NCBI GenBank assembly: GCA_026874595.1
Contig: CM049313.1
Location: 42,188,659 to 42,252,658 of the forward strand
DNA: 64,000 nucleotides
Reading direction: 5' to 3'
DNA from: Sipunculus nudus
Taxonomy: Eukaryota; Annelida; Sipuncula; Golfingiida; Sipunculidae
This document shows, piece after piece, positions 46,842-58,600 of the stretch. The notes under the pieces were generated by a model. The model made no database searches, was not told the origin of the DNA, and saw only the letters and a program-made list of their open reading frames with translations. Each line of letters starts with the position of its first letter. Within the stretch, counting starts at the first letter, position 1. Made by a program: the position numbers and the translations under genes.

Positions 46842-48137
46842 CAGTGAAACCTGTCTAAAGCGGACAGGCAAGGGACTCAATCATTTTGTCCTTAATAGTG
46901 AGGTGTCCTTATTAGGCAGGTTGACCTTGGTTTATAACTGAGGGATTATAAATAAAGACAAAGAACAGCTGCAAGAACGTGTTTATTGTATTAGGTTTCA
47001 TGTTCATGTACAACTGATCATGCACACATCATGCATTCAATAGTCATATACAAAATGTGATTATTTTTACTTATCTCGAGTAGTAAACAATATGAGGATC
47101 GAGAAGGGTCTATGAAATCATCCGTAAAAACAATGTTAATAAATTATTCTGCAAGGGCGCGGACGCTCTTTTTCGCGGATTCACTCGGTCCAATAAGCTC
47201 GACTTTTTCAGATAGCGTAAGCGCCCGCCTCAAGTATGCGTGGTGTCACCTGGCGGCATTGTCTAAACTATCCTGTTCAGCTGCCCCAGTGCGATAATCT
47301 AAAAAATAATGACGACATTGATATTGCAAAAATTGTAATATCTACGAACTTGGGAACATTATTTTTTATAGGTGAATGTAGCTTTAGCCTTAAATAAACT
47401 TTTTTGATGATGGTTGTTTGGTTTGATTTGCTTCGATGTTGATGGCACCGGAGATAAAACGAACCCCGACGAGCTTGTGCACGTCGGCACTGAACGCGTA
47501 ACTACAGAGCTCATGGTTGACACTGAGCAGATCAGTTTGAGTATATTGAGCAAAACTAATTAATTTATATCAAACAGCCTGCTACAACAAAGTTACTATT
47601 TTACAGTAAGATATTGCGTGGTGAAATCAAGGAGGTACGGGTAATCGGCAGCCGTTCAATCATTTTAATGACTCCGCGGTCGAGCAAATAATATGCAACT
47701 TCGCAACGTGTGAATGATCAACCGTAAAATAAAGTGACAGGATGTTTACCGCTTCACCCTTGCTGTGTTTATCTTATGTGCACATCACACCGTGACTTGA
47801 ACACCTACACGCATTAAGGTAACAACTGGGGATTGTTCAATCTTTTGTATTCCAGTCCCGGGAACAACAGTAAAGGCGGCCTTTGATGTTTTCCGGGGCG
47901 AGTGATCAGTGACCGTCGTAGATGGCGTATCGTGTTCGTATTTGTCAGGTTCATTTACTCTTGGAATGTAAGCTTGAGTTGAAATCCGCTGTCCGTTGTC
48001 CGCAGTAGTGAGGTGTCCGCCTTATAGAGGTTCCGCTTATACATAACAAATAGGGAATTTTGAAGGGACTTACCTACATTGTCCGTTATAGCCAGTTGTC
48101 CGCCTTAGTGAGGTGTCCGTTAGCCCAATTTTCACTG
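46842..48137. mobile_element. pogo/Tigger-like DNA transposon relic, 1296 bp
   Basis: Both ends begin CAGTGAAA and are flanked by TA (46840-46841 and 48138-48139), the target of Tc1/mariner-pogo elements. The subterminal sequence on each side repeats GCGGACA and AGTGAGGTGTCC words, the usual pogo/Tigger arrangement. Inside, minus-strand sequence near 47130-47300 encodes a fragment like the N-terminal helix-turn-helix of CENP-B/Tigger transposases. No DDE domain is present. Confidence 0.75.
47130..47300 (-). pseudogene. Transposase N-terminal HTH fragment
   Basis: The minus strand reads Ala-Leu-Thr-Leu-Ser-Glu-Lys-Val-Glu-Leu-Ile, then Ser-Glu-Ser-Ala-Lys-Lys-Ser-Val-Arg-Ala-Leu-Ala. This matches the pattern of the CENP-B/Tigger DNA-binding domain, which would bind the element ends. 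Stops on both sides leave only this fragment. Confidence 0.6.
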
Positions 48138-48139
48138 TA

Positions 48140-49056
48140 TATCAATAAATAATAATATAAATAATTAGGCAAAATATTTGGTAGAATTATTAGTGTTAGT
48201 GGAAATATGCATTGAACTTTATAGACGGAGTACGATCACATCAATCTTAGGTGGCGAGATCATCCTAGGGACGAGGGTGATAAGTTGGGAACCTCTAAGG
48301 GGCGAAGTCGCCCAGTAGAGAAGTGATTTGGTTTAAGGACGAGGTGGGGAGAACGTTGTTTTGTAGAGAAGCAAGCAGTGGACTGGTGCTAGAGAAAAGG
48401 GGACGATAAATTTAGAGAGAAGTTTTAGGCGGTGTTTGCAAGATTGACGTCGAAACTTTTAGTTGGTTAGGACCGGTGGTGGCTGTATTACAGGTTGTAA
48501 TATCGTTTAGTGGCCAGTATAAACTGTGAAAGTACGTTGGGGGATCCCGCCTTAATTGCCGACTTTAGATCAATATGGCCGCGGGAAAATTTAAGCACGC
48601 AGTTGTAGACAGCCCAGTAGAAGTAGAGCCCAGACCTCCCAATTGAGAAATATCAGACTGACCCGTGGTTATTCTATATGAGATAATAACTTTGTATGTC
48701 TTTCGTAGTTATCGCAAATCCCCCGCCCTTAATCAGGGACAACGGACCCGTGAAGCGTGGCCAGCCGGATTAACCAGCCCTCGGTTTGCTACACTTAGTC
48801 AAATCTGACTGATTCTTGGTTATCGTAAATTTGAGCTCCCTGATTAACTCTAAATTTGACTGAAAGATTAAATTGTTTTATTCATTTATCAAAACAGCGT
48901 CTTAATATAATACTGAAATATACAAATAGTACTCCTATAGGGTCTTGCTATTATGAGTACTTGTAAATTAATCTAACACATATACAACTACTTGTGTCAT
49001 TTGTCGAAAATATTTGAGTGCAATTACTAGATTTAAGGTAGAACGAAGAAAATTAA
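48140..49056. other. Intergenic, unexplained GC-richer stretch
   Basis: From about 48230 to 48800 the sequence is less AT-rich. It holds an ATGGCCGCGGG at about 48574 that opens only about 23 codons before a stop. It may be the leader of an old retroelement, but I found no LTR or primer site. Confidence 0.35.
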
Positions 49057-49675
49057 TACATTGTAAGGACCGATATCTTTATGTTAACCCTACATTGTAC
49101 GAAACGATATCCTTATGTTCACTCTAAATTGTCCGGACAAATATCATTATGTTCACCCTACATTGTACGGATCGATATCATTATGTTCACGCTACATTGA
49201 ACTGACCGATATCATTTTGTTCACCCTTTCGTTGTAGGTACCGATAACATTATGTTCACTTTGCATTGTACTGACCGATATCACTATGTTTACCCTTCAT
49301 TGTATGGACCGATATCATTATGTTCACTCTACATTGTACGGACCAATATCATTATGTTTACTTTACATTGTCCGGACCAATTATCATTGTGTCCGCTCTA
49401 CATTGTACGGACCGATATCATCATTTTCACTTTGCATTGCACTAACCGATATCATTATGTTCACTCTTCATTGTATGGACCGATTTTGTTATGTCCACTC
49501 TATATTGTACGGACCGATATCAATATGTCCGCTCTATATTGTACGCACTGATATCATTACGTTCAATCTACACTGTATGGACAGATATCATATTATGTTA
49601 CTCTACATTTTACGGACCGATATCATTATGTCCGCTCTACATCGTATGGACCTATATCATTATGAATATACTATA
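49057..49675. repeat. 34-bp minisatellite, about 18 copies
   Basis: The unit is of the form TACATTGTACGG then ACCGATATCATTATGTTCAC, with a period of 34 bp. Stops are absent in all three plus frames because 34 is not a multiple of three and every frame sees the same open text. The open frames of 99-146 codons here are therefore not genes. Confidence 0.95.
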
Positions 49676-49957
49676 CTCATATGAACCGAATGTGTTGCTG
49701 AGTTATGATATAAATATGAATATAATCATGATTGGCCCTACAGATGATCTATTTTATATATTTTTTTCTCTTCATCTTCGAATTATCTCAAAGTTAAACT
49801 TTAACCCTAACCCCCTACCCTATAACCCCAAAGACAATAAACCCCGGTCAATAACCCCCCCCCCCGAAAAAATAACCCCGGCCAATTATTTCCCTCAATT
49901 ATTACCCTCATTATATTTATATACATTTTAAATAAACATTATACACAATTCACTACC

Positions 49958-50004
<47 letters not shown>

Positions 50005-50195
50005 TGATACTTCAACTGAGGTTATAGGAATAATGTGATGAGTAATCTTTTTACATACTGGCAGGGTTGCTTTGAGTGTTTATTTAATTCTTGGGTTGTA
50101 TCAATGTTCTGGTTGTAAGAAAAACAAACAAACAAAAATCAGAAAAAAATCTCATAACAAAAGACATAGGGTTCTAATGTTCCCTCTGTGAATTA
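49676..50195. other. C-rich and TA tracts before the second retroelement
   Basis: 49797-49915 is rich in AACCCC-type words and includes GACAATAAACCCCGG, also seen near 6483. A (TA)n tract spans 49962-50003. No LTR is visible between here and gag. Confidence 0.6.
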
Positions 50196-50197
50196 CT

Positions 50198-50779
50198 GTG
50201 TATATTATAGAGATACTGGGGAATCATTTCACGCCCGAACCGATTGTCATTGCGGAACGATTCCGATTTTATAAATGCAACCAGGCTACTGATCAGCCCG
50301 TGAATAGCTATGTGGCTCAGCTGCGTCAGCTGACGGAACACTGTAAGTTCGGTGCTTTCTTAAATGATGCAATTTGTGTTAGGACTTCAGAGTGAAGCCA
50401 TACAGAAACGGTTATTAACCGAGAAAGACTTAACTTTTGATAGGCCGTCGAGGTCGCTGTGGCAATGGAAGTTGCAGCATGTGATAGCAAAGAGCTCAGT
50501 CAGCAGCAGAATTCTGCTCTTGATGTACATAAGCTTGGTGCACATAAACCACACAATAGGAATAGGTGCTGGAGATGCACAAGGTCAAACCATGGGCCAG
50601 ATGATTGTTTTTATAAATCCGCGAAGTGCCGTGCTTGTGGGTTAATTGGACATATTCAAGCTTCAAAGTCATGTAAAGGTCAGGTTACAGGCAGTAAGAA
50701 ATTTCATGGTGCTAAAGAGATGACAAAAAAGAAACAGCCTGATGGTTCAGTGAAAAGTGTCGCAGAGTTGAGTCTGTAA
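50198..50779 (+). pseudogene. gag (partial, frameshifted) with zinc knuckle
   Basis: The sequence enters inside gag (Val-Asn-Ser-Tyr-Val-Ala-Gln-Leu-Arg) and shifts frame near 50360-50395. It continues to a zinc-knuckle pair, Cys-Trp-Arg-Cys then His then Cys followed by Cys-Arg-Ala-Cys then His then Cys, at about 50569-50672. The stop is at 50777-50779. It would package RNA in an intact element. Confidence 0.75.
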
Positions 50780-50851
50780 ACATCAGAGAGTGATGATGAT
50801 AGTCTCTGATTAAAAGCTATCAAGAGTTAACAAAAAAAGGGTCCACCAATA

Positions 50852-52150
50852 ATGATTCCTGTAACCGTGGAAAACAAACCAGTAAATATGGAAATAGATA
50901 CAGGGTCCACAGTGTCTATTATCTCCAAACAGTTGTACCAGGACTTGCTTCCAGATTTAAAACTGAATAAGACTAGTGTTTTATTGAAAACATACACAGG
51001 GGAAGCTATCTTCCCAGTAGGAGTCCTGAGTGTTTCTGTTGAGAACAACAGACAGATCTATGATAATATGGAACTTTATGTGGTTGATCAGGATTCGACG
51101 CCTTTGTTTGGCCGTGCATGGCTAACCTGTATCCAGCTGGACTGGCAATCAGTCAAATCACTAAGAGAGGGCAGCAAACTAGACGCAGTATTAAATACTC
51201 ACAAACAGATATTTAAGAAAGAACTTGGTGAAATTAAAGAATGCAGAGCACACATTACTTTAACGGAGGATTCTGTACCCAAATTCTGTGAGCCGCGTCC
51301 AGTAGCATACTCACTACGTGAAAAAGTAGAATCTGAACTTGAATGGTTGCAGAGAGATGGAATTATTTCACCTGTAGCTACTAGTGAGTGGGCCACACCC
51401 ATAGTGCCAGTGGTCAAGAGGTCCGGTGAAATACGCATATGCGGTGATTTTAAGGTCACAGTTAACCAGGCACTTAATGTTGACCAGTACCCTTTGCCAA
51501 AGGTTGAGGACATATATGCCGGATCGGCAGGTGGTATTGCCTTTTCAAAGCTTGATCTAGCGCACGCATATCAACAGATGGTGGTCGACGAAGACAGTCG
51601 AAAATATCTTTGTATTAACACTCATACAGGATTATTTGTATATAATCGCCTTGCGTTTGGAATCGCGTCGGCACCAGCGATTTTCCAAAAGACTATGGAA
51701 CAGATAGTTCAAGGGTTACCTGGTGTCCAGGTATATCTTGATGATATACACGTCACATGTGTAAATGAAGATGAACATTTAGTGAATCTTGACAAACTGT
51801 TGACAAGACTGGAACAATTTGGATTGCGTATTAGACGTGATAAATGTGAATTCTTCCAGCCATCAGTTACCTATTTGTGTTACAAGATTGATGCTCAAGG
51901 GTTGCATGCAACCTCAGATAAAGTTCAAGCAATCCTTGATACTGAACCACCAAAGTCAGTTGAGGAACTTCGCTCATTTCTAGGGTTACTTAACTATTAT
52001 GGCAAATTCCTCCCAATGTTGTCTTCAGTGTTACAGCCGCTAAACTCTCTACGCAGCCCAAAAGTGAAATGGAATTGGTCTGAGGAATGTGACAGCGCTT
52101 TTGAAGAAGCCAAACAGCTGATGACATCAAATCGTGTTTTGACACACTAA
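50852..52150 (+). CDS. Retroelement protease-reverse transcriptase frame, 432 aa
   Basis: The protease active site Asp-Thr-Gly-Ser is at 50897-50908, and a second protease motif (Leu-Phe-Gly-Arg-Ala-Trp) follows about 75 residues later. The reverse transcriptase palm begins near residue 150. It has Phe-Ser-Lys-Leu-Asp-Leu, the Phe-Gly-Ile-Ala-Ser-Ala-Pro motif and the catalytic Tyr-Leu-Asp-Asp at 51733-51744, then the thumb region to 52150. A stop there cuts it off from RNase H. Usual gypsy elements read through; the stop is a lesion of this copy. Key catalytic residues are all present. Confidence 0.85.
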   Translation: MIPVTVENKPVNMEIDTGSTVSIISKQLYQDLLPDLKLNKTSVLLKTYTGEAIFPVGVLSVSVENNRQIYDNMELYVVDQDSTPLFGRAWLTCIQLDWQSVKSLREGSKLDAVLNTHKQIFKKELGEIKECRAHITLTEDSVPKFCEPRPVAYSLREKVESELEWLQRDGIISPVATSEWATPIVPVVKRSGEIRICGDFKVTVNQALNVDQYPLPKVEDIYAGSAGGIAFSKLDLAHAYQQMVVDEDSRKYLCINTHTGLFVYNRLAFGIASAPAIFQKTMEQIVQGLPGVQVYLDDIHVTCVNEDEHLVNLDKLLTRLEQFGLRIRRDKCEFFQPSVTYLCYKIDAQGLHATSDKVQAILDTEPPKSVEELRSFLGLLNYYGKFLPMLSSVLQPLNSLRSPKVKWNWSEECDSAFEEAKQLMTSNRVLTH

Positions 52151-52159
52151 GACCTTCAC

Positions 52160-52570
52160 TGACCACTTACACGAGCTTGTGATGCGTCGAGTTACCTGGT
52201 AGGGGCAGTCATCTCTCATGTGTTGCCAGATGGTAAGGAAAAACCTATTGCGTTTGCTTCAAAGACGCTCAATAAAGCTCAGCGTTACTATTCGCAAATA
52301 GAGAAAGAAGCCCTCGCAATTGTGTTCGGTGTGCGCAAGTTCTACCAATACCTCTATGGACGTCGATTCACCCTGATAACGGACCATCGTCCATAAACAT
52401 CTATATTTGGGCCTAAGAAGGCTGTGCTTCCCATGGCAGCAGCACGTTTACAGAGATGGGCCTTGTTTTTATCAGGTTTCCAGTATGACATTGTCTATAA
52501 GAATACGCATCTCCATGGAAACGCCGATGGATTGTCGCGCTTGCCTTTGCGTTATATCCAGAGTAAAGAT
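52160..52570 (+). pseudogene. RNase H domain, interrupted
   Basis: Recognisable from Ala-Cys-Asp-Ala-Ser-Ser (first catalytic Asp) through Ile-Glu-Lys-Glu-Ala-Leu (catalytic Glu) to Thr-Asp-His (second Asp). A TAA at about 52394 follows. The connection to integrase continues (Gly-Asn-Ala-Asp-Gly-Leu-Ser-Arg) in another frame. Stops flank it on both sides. Confidence 0.75.
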
Positions 52571-52799
52571 GGCAGTGATGCTGTTGATGTATATCTGCTT
52601 ACTCAGATAAATAACAGTTTACCAGTCAACACGCAACAGATTCGGCAAGCAACTAGCAAACACCCTGTACTCGCCAGAGTACGTGACATGATAATGAACG
52701 GGTGGTCAAATGAATTCAAACAAGACAGTCAGTTTTCTCCATTTTATACCAGACAGGATGAGCTATCTGTACTGCAGGGATGCATATTGTGGGGAGTCC

Positions 52800-53390
52800 G
52801 TGCTGTGATACCCCTAAACTGAGAGAAAATGTGCTAAATGAGTTACATGAGGGTCACCTTAGCATCGTCAAAATGAAAGGACCTGCCAGGAGCTTTGTAT
52901 GGTGGCCGTCTTTAGATGCCGATATTGAACAAATGACCAAAAGTTGTCAAAGTTGCAAGACAACTCAACATATGCCGCCATCATCGCCATTACATCCATG
53001 GATTTGGCCATCTAGGCCAGGGCAGCGCGTCCATATGGACTATGCGGGGCCATTTCAAGGACACATGTATCTTGTCCTTGTAGACGCACACTTGAAATGG
53101 CCAGAAGTAATCATTATGGATAACACTACTAGTGCTAATACAATAAATGTGCCAAGACAAGTTTCAGCAGAACAGGCTTGCCAGAACAGCTTGTATCAGA
53201 CAACGGGCCTTAGTTTTCTTCAGCCGATTTTAAACAGTTTACTCTGTCCAATGGCATAAAACATGTTTTGTCGGCCCCGTATCATCCATCTACAAATGGA
53301 CTCGCAGAGCGGTTCATCCAGACCATGAAACAAGCTCTACGTGCTTCACGATCACAGAACACACAAACCAGCTAAGATCGATTCCTCATG
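52800..53390 (+). pseudogene. Integrase, frameshifted
   Basis: The HHCC zinc domain reads His-Glu-Gly-His then Cys-Gln-Ser-Cys. The first catalytic Asp is in Met-Asp-Tyr-Ala-Gly-Pro. The second (Ser-Asp-Asn-Gly-Pro) near 53199 and the Glu in Leu-Ala-Glu-Arg-Phe near 53303 are in other frames, so at least two shifts have occurred. Confidence 0.75.
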
Positions 53391-53528
53391 GCCTATCGAA
53401 ATTCCCCTCATACTACAACAAAGGAGAGTCCTGCTATGTTGTTTATGTGTCGACCGCTCAGATCTCGTCTTGATCTGCTAAAACCTGATTAAACTGCAGA
53501 TGTTGCAGGTCGCCAGGTCAAACAACAA

Positions 53529-54008
53529 TTGTCCAAGGGGCGATCTTCACTACGCCAGTTTGCCCTTGGTGACACAGTCCTTGTCCGGAATTACCAGGGA
53601 GGAGGAGTTAAGTGGGTCCCTGGTACTGTTAAAGCCAGGTCAGGACCTGTGTCATATTCAGCAGAGTTGCGTGATGGATCTGTTGTAAGAAGACACATTA
53701 AACAGATTGTGTCTGATCATCAACCCAGAGTGTTCGCACATGGTTCTAGCACGCCATGCAAAGACCATGAACCAACGGTTGTCTCTGCTGAGAACGTCAG
53801 TACCAGCATGTGCGGAGAACCTCTACCGGATGCTATAGAACATTACAGTGATAATTCAGATATTAATGTACATGTTCAGATTAATGCAACACCTAGTGGT
53901 GATAGAAATAATTCTGATGATACTGAAGTTCAAAGTTCTTATGTTGAATCGCCAAAGCGTAGGTACCCACTAAGAGACCGAAAACCGCGTAAAATAGTGG
54001 ACATGTAA
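53529..54008 (+). CDS. Integrase C-terminal (GPY/F-like) segment, open frame
   Basis: 159 codons beginning inside the integrase tail. A beta-rich module has Leu-Gly-Asp-Thr-Val-Leu-Val-Arg, Gly-Thr-Val and Gly-Pro-Val-Ser-Tyr. An acidic, low-complexity stretch follows, and the frame ends in a basic Arg-Arg-Tyr-Pro-Leu-Arg tail. This is the usual end of Mag-type pol. It is a piece of pol and not an independent gene. Confidence 0.65.
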   Translation: MSKGRSSLRQFALGDTVLVRNYQGGGVKWVPGTVKARSGPVSYSAELRDGSVVRRHIKQIVSDHQPRVFAHGSSTPCKDHEPTVVSAENVSTSMCGEPLPDAIEHYSDNSDINVHVQINATPSGDRNNSDDTEVQSSYVESPKRRYPLRDRKPRKIVDM

Positions 54009-54153
54009 TTTGGTTAAGTTTTGAGTATTTGATTTGGGTAGTTCATTGTTCAACTTGTATTCTTTTTGATTACCGGAATTTCAAAGACACTGCTTCTGCG
54101 CTAAACGGACTCATTGGTACTTGTTTTTGTTTACATAATTAAGCCCGGAGGGG

Positions 54154-54316
54154 TGTAGTATATCAGTACCGTTGCGGGTACCCGGATTTATGTTTTCAAC
54201 AATTGTCTGTATGCCATGACTGTGCGCATGCGCGCTCTTACCGGAAGTCACTTCCGTCTGCCATCTTAATAAACGGGCTAAGCAGTCTGTCGTTGGTCTT
54301 GTTCCTAATCAGAACA
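54154..54316 (+). repeat. 3' LTR, 163 bp, with polypurine tract before it
   Basis: The LTR starts TGTAGTAT right after the purine-rich GGAGGGG (54147-54153) and ends AGAACA at 54316. AATAAA is at 54268-54273. No second copy is seen in the window, in line with 5' truncation. Confidence 0.7.
54223..54267 (+). promoter_or_regulatory. NRF-1, paired ETS and YY1-like sites in the short LTR
   Basis: TGCGCATGCGCG (54223-54234) matches the NRF-1 palindrome. ACCGGAAGTCACTTCCG (54240-54256) is two head-to-head ETS sites. GCCATCTT (54260-54267) is a YY1 site. No TATA box lies near. This combination is known from TATA-less promoters of broadly expressed animal genes. Confidence 0.55.
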
Positions 54317-55274
<958 letters not shown>

Positions 55275-55624
55275 TTATCTGATGACCTCTGAACCGTAGA
55301 AAGGGCGTGAACAAAGGACGCTAAGCAGCATGATGATGGTAACAGTCAGGAAAATCCAAAACAGCAGACGATCTATCACCATGGCGACCTGCTGCCACTC
55401 ACACCGCACCTCATCCGCTTTTTCCTGGGGATAAAAAACAAGGTGCAGATGCATATCGCATTTACACATGCACGTGATGCAGTTACAGATGGATATGTTG
55501 TCCTTACCAGATGCACATATTGCCATTTAAGAAGCACATGCTGCACTTACAGATGCATATGTTACAGATCTGTGCATAGAATATGTAATACGACATATAA
55601 ATATATATATATATATATATATAA

Positions 55625-55655
<31 letters not shown>

Positions 55656-58600
55656 CATACATATATATATATATATATATGTTCGGACTCAAATTAGATA
55701 TTATGACATAATAAAAGTAAAGGCATATAAAAGAGTATATTAAAGGTAAATAAGAAATATATATATGAAAATATGTAACACAATCAGATATTGGGGCATA
55801 TTTACTTATACAAAAATTAACATTGTATAAAAAGAAAATATTAAATTTAGAAAGACATTATTAATTTTGAAATACCTTTTATGAAAATTTCTCCTGAAAA
55901 CTGTGTTTAGATATTTGGACATATTTTAGCGTGAAAAAATACCATGCATGGAATAAAAAAGAAACATAAAAATTAGAAAGACATTATTATGTATTTTAAG
56001 ATACCTTTTTCGAAAATTTCTCCTGAAAACTGTCCAGACACTTCAAGATCCGATATAAAAAGTAGTTGTTCTGTGACGAAGAAGGGACACCTTGGACATT
56101 CATGGCTGAGTACTGCTTTAGGATGTCCGAGCCCTTCAACCCCAGGCCCAAGTGAGCCGACAGGATCGAGTCTCTTGGTAAGTTAGCGGACATCACTGAG
56201 TCGCCCTTGATGGAGGAGGGCTTGGTCTCGTCTTGGTCCATCAGATCTTGGTCGCCATCATTCAGTACTACGCGAGTGTCCAGAAAGGATCCCTCCACCA
56301 GACGGCAGTCACTCACGTACGGATGCATCTGGCGGTATAAGAGAACTTTTGTTTTGTAAAAATGAAAAAAGTTTAGCTTTATTGATTGAAAATTATACTT
56401 ACGTATCCATGCAACTTATAACATTTTCAATAACACCTTTGTGGACGGAAGTTCAGCAATATGAATACTAATAACGATTTATTGGGATTGCGGTAAGAGG
56501 AACAATAACACCTTTAATATCGAGGATTAACTGCTTGGTCGCAAAAATATATGTGAATAAGAGAAGCGGCGACTCCGCAAAACAGTTTCGCGTGTGTGTG
56601 TTCTTGTTTACAAGTCCCGATGCGGCTTACATAAAGTCCGTATCAGCAGTTTATGTGGCGTTTAACACCTTGTCCGAAATAAGTCGATAAGACTTGTTAC
56701 GCGAGAAAAGCAAGTGGGTAATATTACGTTATTTTGCGCCCCCCCCCCCCCCGATTGCATTTTATAGTGCTATGGGGTACCGTGAGGTATGCCACATCAG
56801 TACAACGTGATACCAACAACCAATGAATAACAATGAGTTGAAATTAGCACAGCTGCCCATATGTGCTCATTCGGTTAATTGAAGAAAGAAGAATTCGAAC
56901 TTCACATAAAGAATTGGTGATATGATTAAGCCACCTATGGCCATTCCCCTCACGCAGCGGAAATACACGTTATCTGTCTCATTCACTTTAAGCGCTGCTT
57001 TGTAAAGCAAGATTCTCCGGGTTCCACCACCAGGGCTGGCACAAGGCAAAGCAAAGAATCAGGCAAATGAGAGCGTGATATCGCATGGTGCATCAAACTC
57101 AAAGTTTCAAACCCGACACCCTGCTCTCCTTGTTCTGATTCTTTGCTCTGTGCAAACCATGATGCTGAGACCCCAAAACTTTGGCAAAACAAACAAGCGG
57201 TTAAAGCGAAGGAGACCACGAACGATCGCAATGTATAGCAGCTGTATGAAAAGTGTTCATAAGACATAGGTGGGCGTGTGTGTCTGTCCTTACTTACTTT
57301 AGATTCATGCTCTGTGTCGGAAGTAATCAACCTGAGCATGCCCATGTACCGGGCGAGTCCGTGTAAAATTATACGTCTGGCCCAATGAGGTAGCTCAATT
57401 TCGTTGTCATGGAGACCGTTGTGATGCACGTGGACAACAAAAAACGTGATAACCAGTGATGAGACAACTGTGACTAAGGTGCAAGCTGAATATATTCCTG
57501 AAAATAATTGCAAATGTTTAACAGTGAAACAAGTAACGAACAAACGTGCAGCGGGTATACACTGCTGTCATCCTTGACCCGCTCTCGGGTAACCGACGCT
57601 TTGTATAGCAAGATTTTCTGGGTTCAACACCAGGGTGCGCACAGACCGAAGAATTGCAATCAGACTAATCAGAGCATGGTATCGCATTGTGCATCCAGCC
57701 TCAAATTTTAAACATGCGACACCAGCTCTCGTTGGTCTGATCACACCAGGACAACCGCTCGCGTTTGTCTGATTCCTGGCCATGTGCCAAAAACCTTGTT
57801 ATCAGATAACAACGCTCTCATTGGTCTGATTACAATTCTTTGCTCTGTGCGCACCCTGGTGTTCCAACCCAGAATATCTTGCTTTAGAAAGCAGCGGTTA
57901 CACGAGAGAAGATCTGGGACAATTCAGTCTGTAACCGCTTCGTTAGGAGCGTAGTGTACATGCGTGAAAAAATGTTTCAAACCATTTTTTAGGCACTCGG
58001 ACTTGGACTCGAGGGTCCTCGACTCAGACTTGTACTCAGCCACGAGAAATTACGCGAGAAATCATCCATCTCGGAACAATAGAAACAAACATACTATAAA
58101 GACGTCTATAGATGTATGTGCGAACCACCAACAGAATATTAAAAAATAACAACATAACAACACTGTTAACGACCAGTTATCAGTAATTTACTAGTTACCA
58201 TTATAGAGTTTGATTTGTATTATCAAGGTGCCGATTTGACAAAAAATTCTGCAACTTAATAGACGAATTAACGAATACCTGTAAATAGAGCCGGATTTCG
58301 TTTCAGGATTCTTAAAAAAACTCCTGATTGCGCCGATTTTGTATAGACCTTTCTACACAATGGGAGGTATTGGGGTATCCACTCCCATAATCCCCACTTT
58401 GCACCCCTCGCCTGTTTTGCCCATAGATTCATCAGTTGTAATAGACTCTTACATTTAAAAAGGAAGCTCTGTAGTCTTGGACATTTGTTCGGATGGAATT
58501 CAACTCTTTTATGTTAAATACGTGATCTCCACTGGGCATCATTCCAAGGAACCTGCCAGCACACATCGATCCACCTTTGCTGTTTCAAGTGAAATATACC

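Larger units (their letters stand above)
50198..54316 (+). mobile_element. 5'-truncated Ty3/gypsy retrotransposon, Mag/Steamer-like type
   Basis: Plus-strand order is gag with zinc knuckle, protease, reverse transcriptase, RNase H, integrase, GPY/F-type C-terminus, polypurine tract and 3' LTR. This is the conventional gypsy order, unlike the left-end element. The 5' LTR and the front of gag are missing. Stops or shifts separate gag, RNase H and integrase pieces, so this copy is dead although protease-reverse transcriptase forms one long frame. The short LTR and the C-terminal wording resemble Mag-lineage elements, the group that includes Steamer of clams; that placement is inferred. Confidence 0.85.

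Noticed and set aside
49797-49915. Interstitial telomere-like AACCCTAACCCC words
   Set aside because: Only about two imperfect units are present in a generally C-rich stretch, so no telomeric origin can be supported.
56983-57543. A single 186-codon minus-strand protein over the TM3 exon
   Set aside because: Only 57298-57497 is exon. The frame happens to run on through intron and MITE sequence; the gtaagt donor and downstream exon phases show where it ends.
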